From: Pseudomonadota bacterium
GTDB taxonomy: Bacteria > Pseudomonadota > Alphaproteobacteria > Acetobacterales > Acetobacteraceae
Direction: 5' to 3'
Assembly: GCA_021798375.1 (NCBI GenBank)
Contig: JAJZHU010000158.1
Span: 1-5,796 of the forward strand
DNA: 5,796 nucleotides
Made by a program: the position numbers and the translations under genes. Under the pieces are notes generated by a model. That model was not told the DNA's origin and made no database searches. It was given only the letters and a program-made list of their open reading frames with translations. Within the stretch, counting starts at the first letter, position 1. Every line of letters begins with the position of its first letter. This document shows, in pieces, positions 4,441-5,796 of the stretch.

Positions 4441-5796
4441 ATGGACATGATTGCCGAACCCACCAAGAAGCCCGCCCACGAGCGGATTGCTTCGATTTCG
4501 CGTCAGATCTGGGCGGACAAATACCGCCTTAAGCGCGCCGATGGCACGCCGGTCGATATCACCATCGAGGATACGTGGCGCCGCATCGCCACCGCGCTCG
4601 CCGCCGCCGAATCGCAGCCTGCCCTGTGGGAAGACCGCTTTTATACCGCGCTGGAGGATTTCAAGTTCCTGCCCGCCGGCCGCATCATCGCGGGTTCGGG
4701 CACCGACCGGCGCGTGACCTTGTTCAACTGCTTTGTCATGGGCGACATCGAGGACGATCTCGGCAGCATTTTCAGCCATCTGCGCGAGGCCGCGCTGACC
4801 ATGCAGCAGGGCGGCGGCATCGGCTATGATTTCTCCACCCTGCGGCCCAAGGGGGCGGTGGTGAAGGGCGTCAGCGCCGATGCGTCCGGCCCGTTGTCGT
4901 TCATGGATGTGTGGGATTCGATGTGCCGCACCATCATGTCGGCCGGTTCGCGGCGCGGCGCGATGATGGCGACGTTGCGTTGCGATCATCCGGACATCGA
5001 GGCTTTCATCGCCGCCAAGCGCGAGCCCGGGCGGCTGCGCAACTTCAATCTTTCGGTGCTGATCACCGACGCCTTCATGGCGGCCGTCGATGCCGACGCT
5101 GATTGGCACCTGGTGTTTGGCGGCAAGACCTATCGCACCGTGCGCGCTCGCGCGCTGTGGGACAGCGTGATGCGCGCCACCTATGATTACGCCGAGCCGG
5201 GCGTGCTGTTCATCGATCGCATCAACAACCGCAACAATCTGCATTATTGCGAGACCATCCATTCCACCAATCCCTGCGCCGAACAGCCGCTGCCGCCCTA
5301 CGGCGCCTGCCTGCTCGGTTCGATCAATCTGGCGACTTTGATCCGCGATCCGTTCACCCCCGCCGCTCATCTCGATGAAGATGCGCTGGTGGATCTGGTG
5401 GCCGTCGCGGTGCGCATGATGGACAACACCATCGATGTTTCCGGTTTCCCGCTGGAGGCGCAGCACCAGGAGGCCCTGGCAAAACGCCGCATTGGTTTGG
5501 GGCTGACCGGCCTTGCCGACGCGCTATTGATGACCGGCTTGCGCTATGGCTCCGAGGAGGCCGTGGTGGCGGCGGAACGCTGGGCCCGCCAGGTCAATCG
5601 CGCCGCCTATGTCGCCTCGGCCAATCTCGCCGCCGAAAAATCCCCGTTCCCGCTGTTCGATCGCGAGGCCTATCTGGCCGGCGAGACGGTGCGCGAACTC
5701 GATGGCGACGTGCGGGAACTGATTGGCGCGCATGGCATCCGCAACGCGCTGCTGACCTCCATCGCGCCGACCGGCACGATCTCGCTGTTCGCCGAC
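4441..5796 (+). CDS. nrdJ: Adenosylcobalamin-dependent (class II) ribonucleotide reductase, 3'-partial
   Basis: The first 452 codons of a class II reductase, open to the right edge. It converts ribonucleotides to deoxyribonucleotides with a thiyl radical made from coenzyme B12, needs no oxygen and no separate radical subunit. Visible are the N-terminal segment RQIWADKYRLK (21-31), FLPAGRIIAGSG (76-87), FNCFVM (95-100) with redox Cys97, TMQQGGGIGYDFSTLRP (120-136), SAGSRRGAMMATL (167-179), the catalytic STNPCAEQPLPPYGACLLGS (275-294) holding Asn277, radical Cys279, Glu281 and redox Cys290, GLGLTGLADAL (352-362) and the phosphate loop APTGTIS (442-448). No ATP-cone allosteric domain precedes the catalytic part and no intein interrupts the visible motifs. 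The ATG at 4441 is chosen for its AGGA at 8 bases; ATG at 4447 is less well spaced. The C-terminal cysteine pair is beyond the window. It lies in its own transcription unit after the thiL hairpins. Confidence 0.95.
   Translation, partial: MDMIAEPTKKPAHERIASISRQIWADKYRLKRADGTPVDITIEDTWRRIATALAAAESQPALWEDRFYTALEDFKFLPAGRIIAGSGTDRRVTLFNCFVMGDIEDDLGSIFSHLREAALTMQQGGGIGYDFSTLRPKGAVVKGVSADASGPLSFMDVWDSMCRTIMSAGSRRGAMMATLRCDHPDIEAFIAAKREPGRLRNFNLSVLITDAFMAAVDADADWHLVFGGKTYRTVRARALWDSVMRATYDYAEPGVLFIDRINNRNNLHYCETIHSTNPCAEQPLPPYGACLLGSINLATLIRDPFTPAAHLDEDALVDLVAVAVRMMDNTIDVSGFPLEAQHQEALAKRRIGLGLTGLADALLMTGLRYGSEEAVVAAERWARQVNRAAYVASANLAAEKSPFPLFDREAYLAGETVRELDGDVRELIGAHGIRNALLTSIAPTGTISLFAD

Noticed and set aside
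4218..4466. Minus-strand open frame of 82 codons in the thiL-nrdJ gap
   Set aside because: No recognised motif, no clear Shine-Dalgarno, and it crosses the structured leader and the nrdJ start. Better explained by the RNA structures on the plus strand.
4372..5466. Long open frame on the minus strand (364 codons) opposite nrdJ
   Set aside because: It lies wholly antisense to strongly conserved nrdJ coding sequence, its translation resembles no family and is rich in His/Arg/Gly as expected of a shadow frame in GC-rich DNA.

Overview
The window looks like a core chromosomal segment of an alphaproteobacterium, plausibly from the Rhodospirillales or a relative. The reasons are the high G+C (roughly 60% by eye), codons rich in G/C third positions, the gene order ribD-ribE-ribB-ribH-nusB-thiL, a RibB carrying a degenerate GTP cyclohydrolase II-like tail, and a B12-dependent (class II) ribonucleotide reductase next door. 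I see no insertion sequence, CRISPR array, tRNA or phage gene. The genus is not determined.

Positions 2-4152 are a tightly packed rightward operon. It begins with the C-terminal reductase part of ribD (the start lies off the left edge), then ribE, a ribBX-type ribB, ribH, nusB and thiL. Spacings are +3, a 4-base overlap (ATGA), a 4-base overlap (TTGA, with ribH starting at TTG), +2 and +35 bases. The first four genes cover most of riboflavin synthesis: RibD handles the deaminase/reductase steps, RibB makes the four-carbon unit, RibH condenses it to lumazine, and RibE dismutates lumazine to riboflavin. The first committed enzyme, GTP cyclohydrolase II, is not supplied here: the tail of RibB has lost the zinc cysteines and the GTP-site motif, so a separate ribA should exist elsewhere. 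NusB (transcription antitermination, rRNA) and ThiL (thiamine diphosphate synthesis) ride at the end of the operon.

Positions 4153-4440 are a 288-base intergenic region that is unusually rich in structure. It holds two back-to-back hairpins just after thiL. One has a 7-T run on the minus strand and reads as a leftward terminator. The other is a 15-bp stem that pairs fully only in rightward RNA. Next come two NrdR-box-like palindromes whose centres are 31 bp apart, then a leader with an 11-bp hairpin, an intrinsic-terminator-like hairpin ending in six Ts, and a 9-bp alternative helix that excludes both. Last is a hairpin that places the Shine-Dalgarno sequence in its loop directly before the nrdJ ATG. 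I read this as a candidate attenuated, NrdR-controlled leader for nrdJ. It does not match the FMN or cobalamin riboswitch signatures I know.

Positions 4441-5796 are the first 452 codons of nrdJ, open at the right edge, with the catalytic cysteines and the NPCAEQ and PTGTIS motifs intact.
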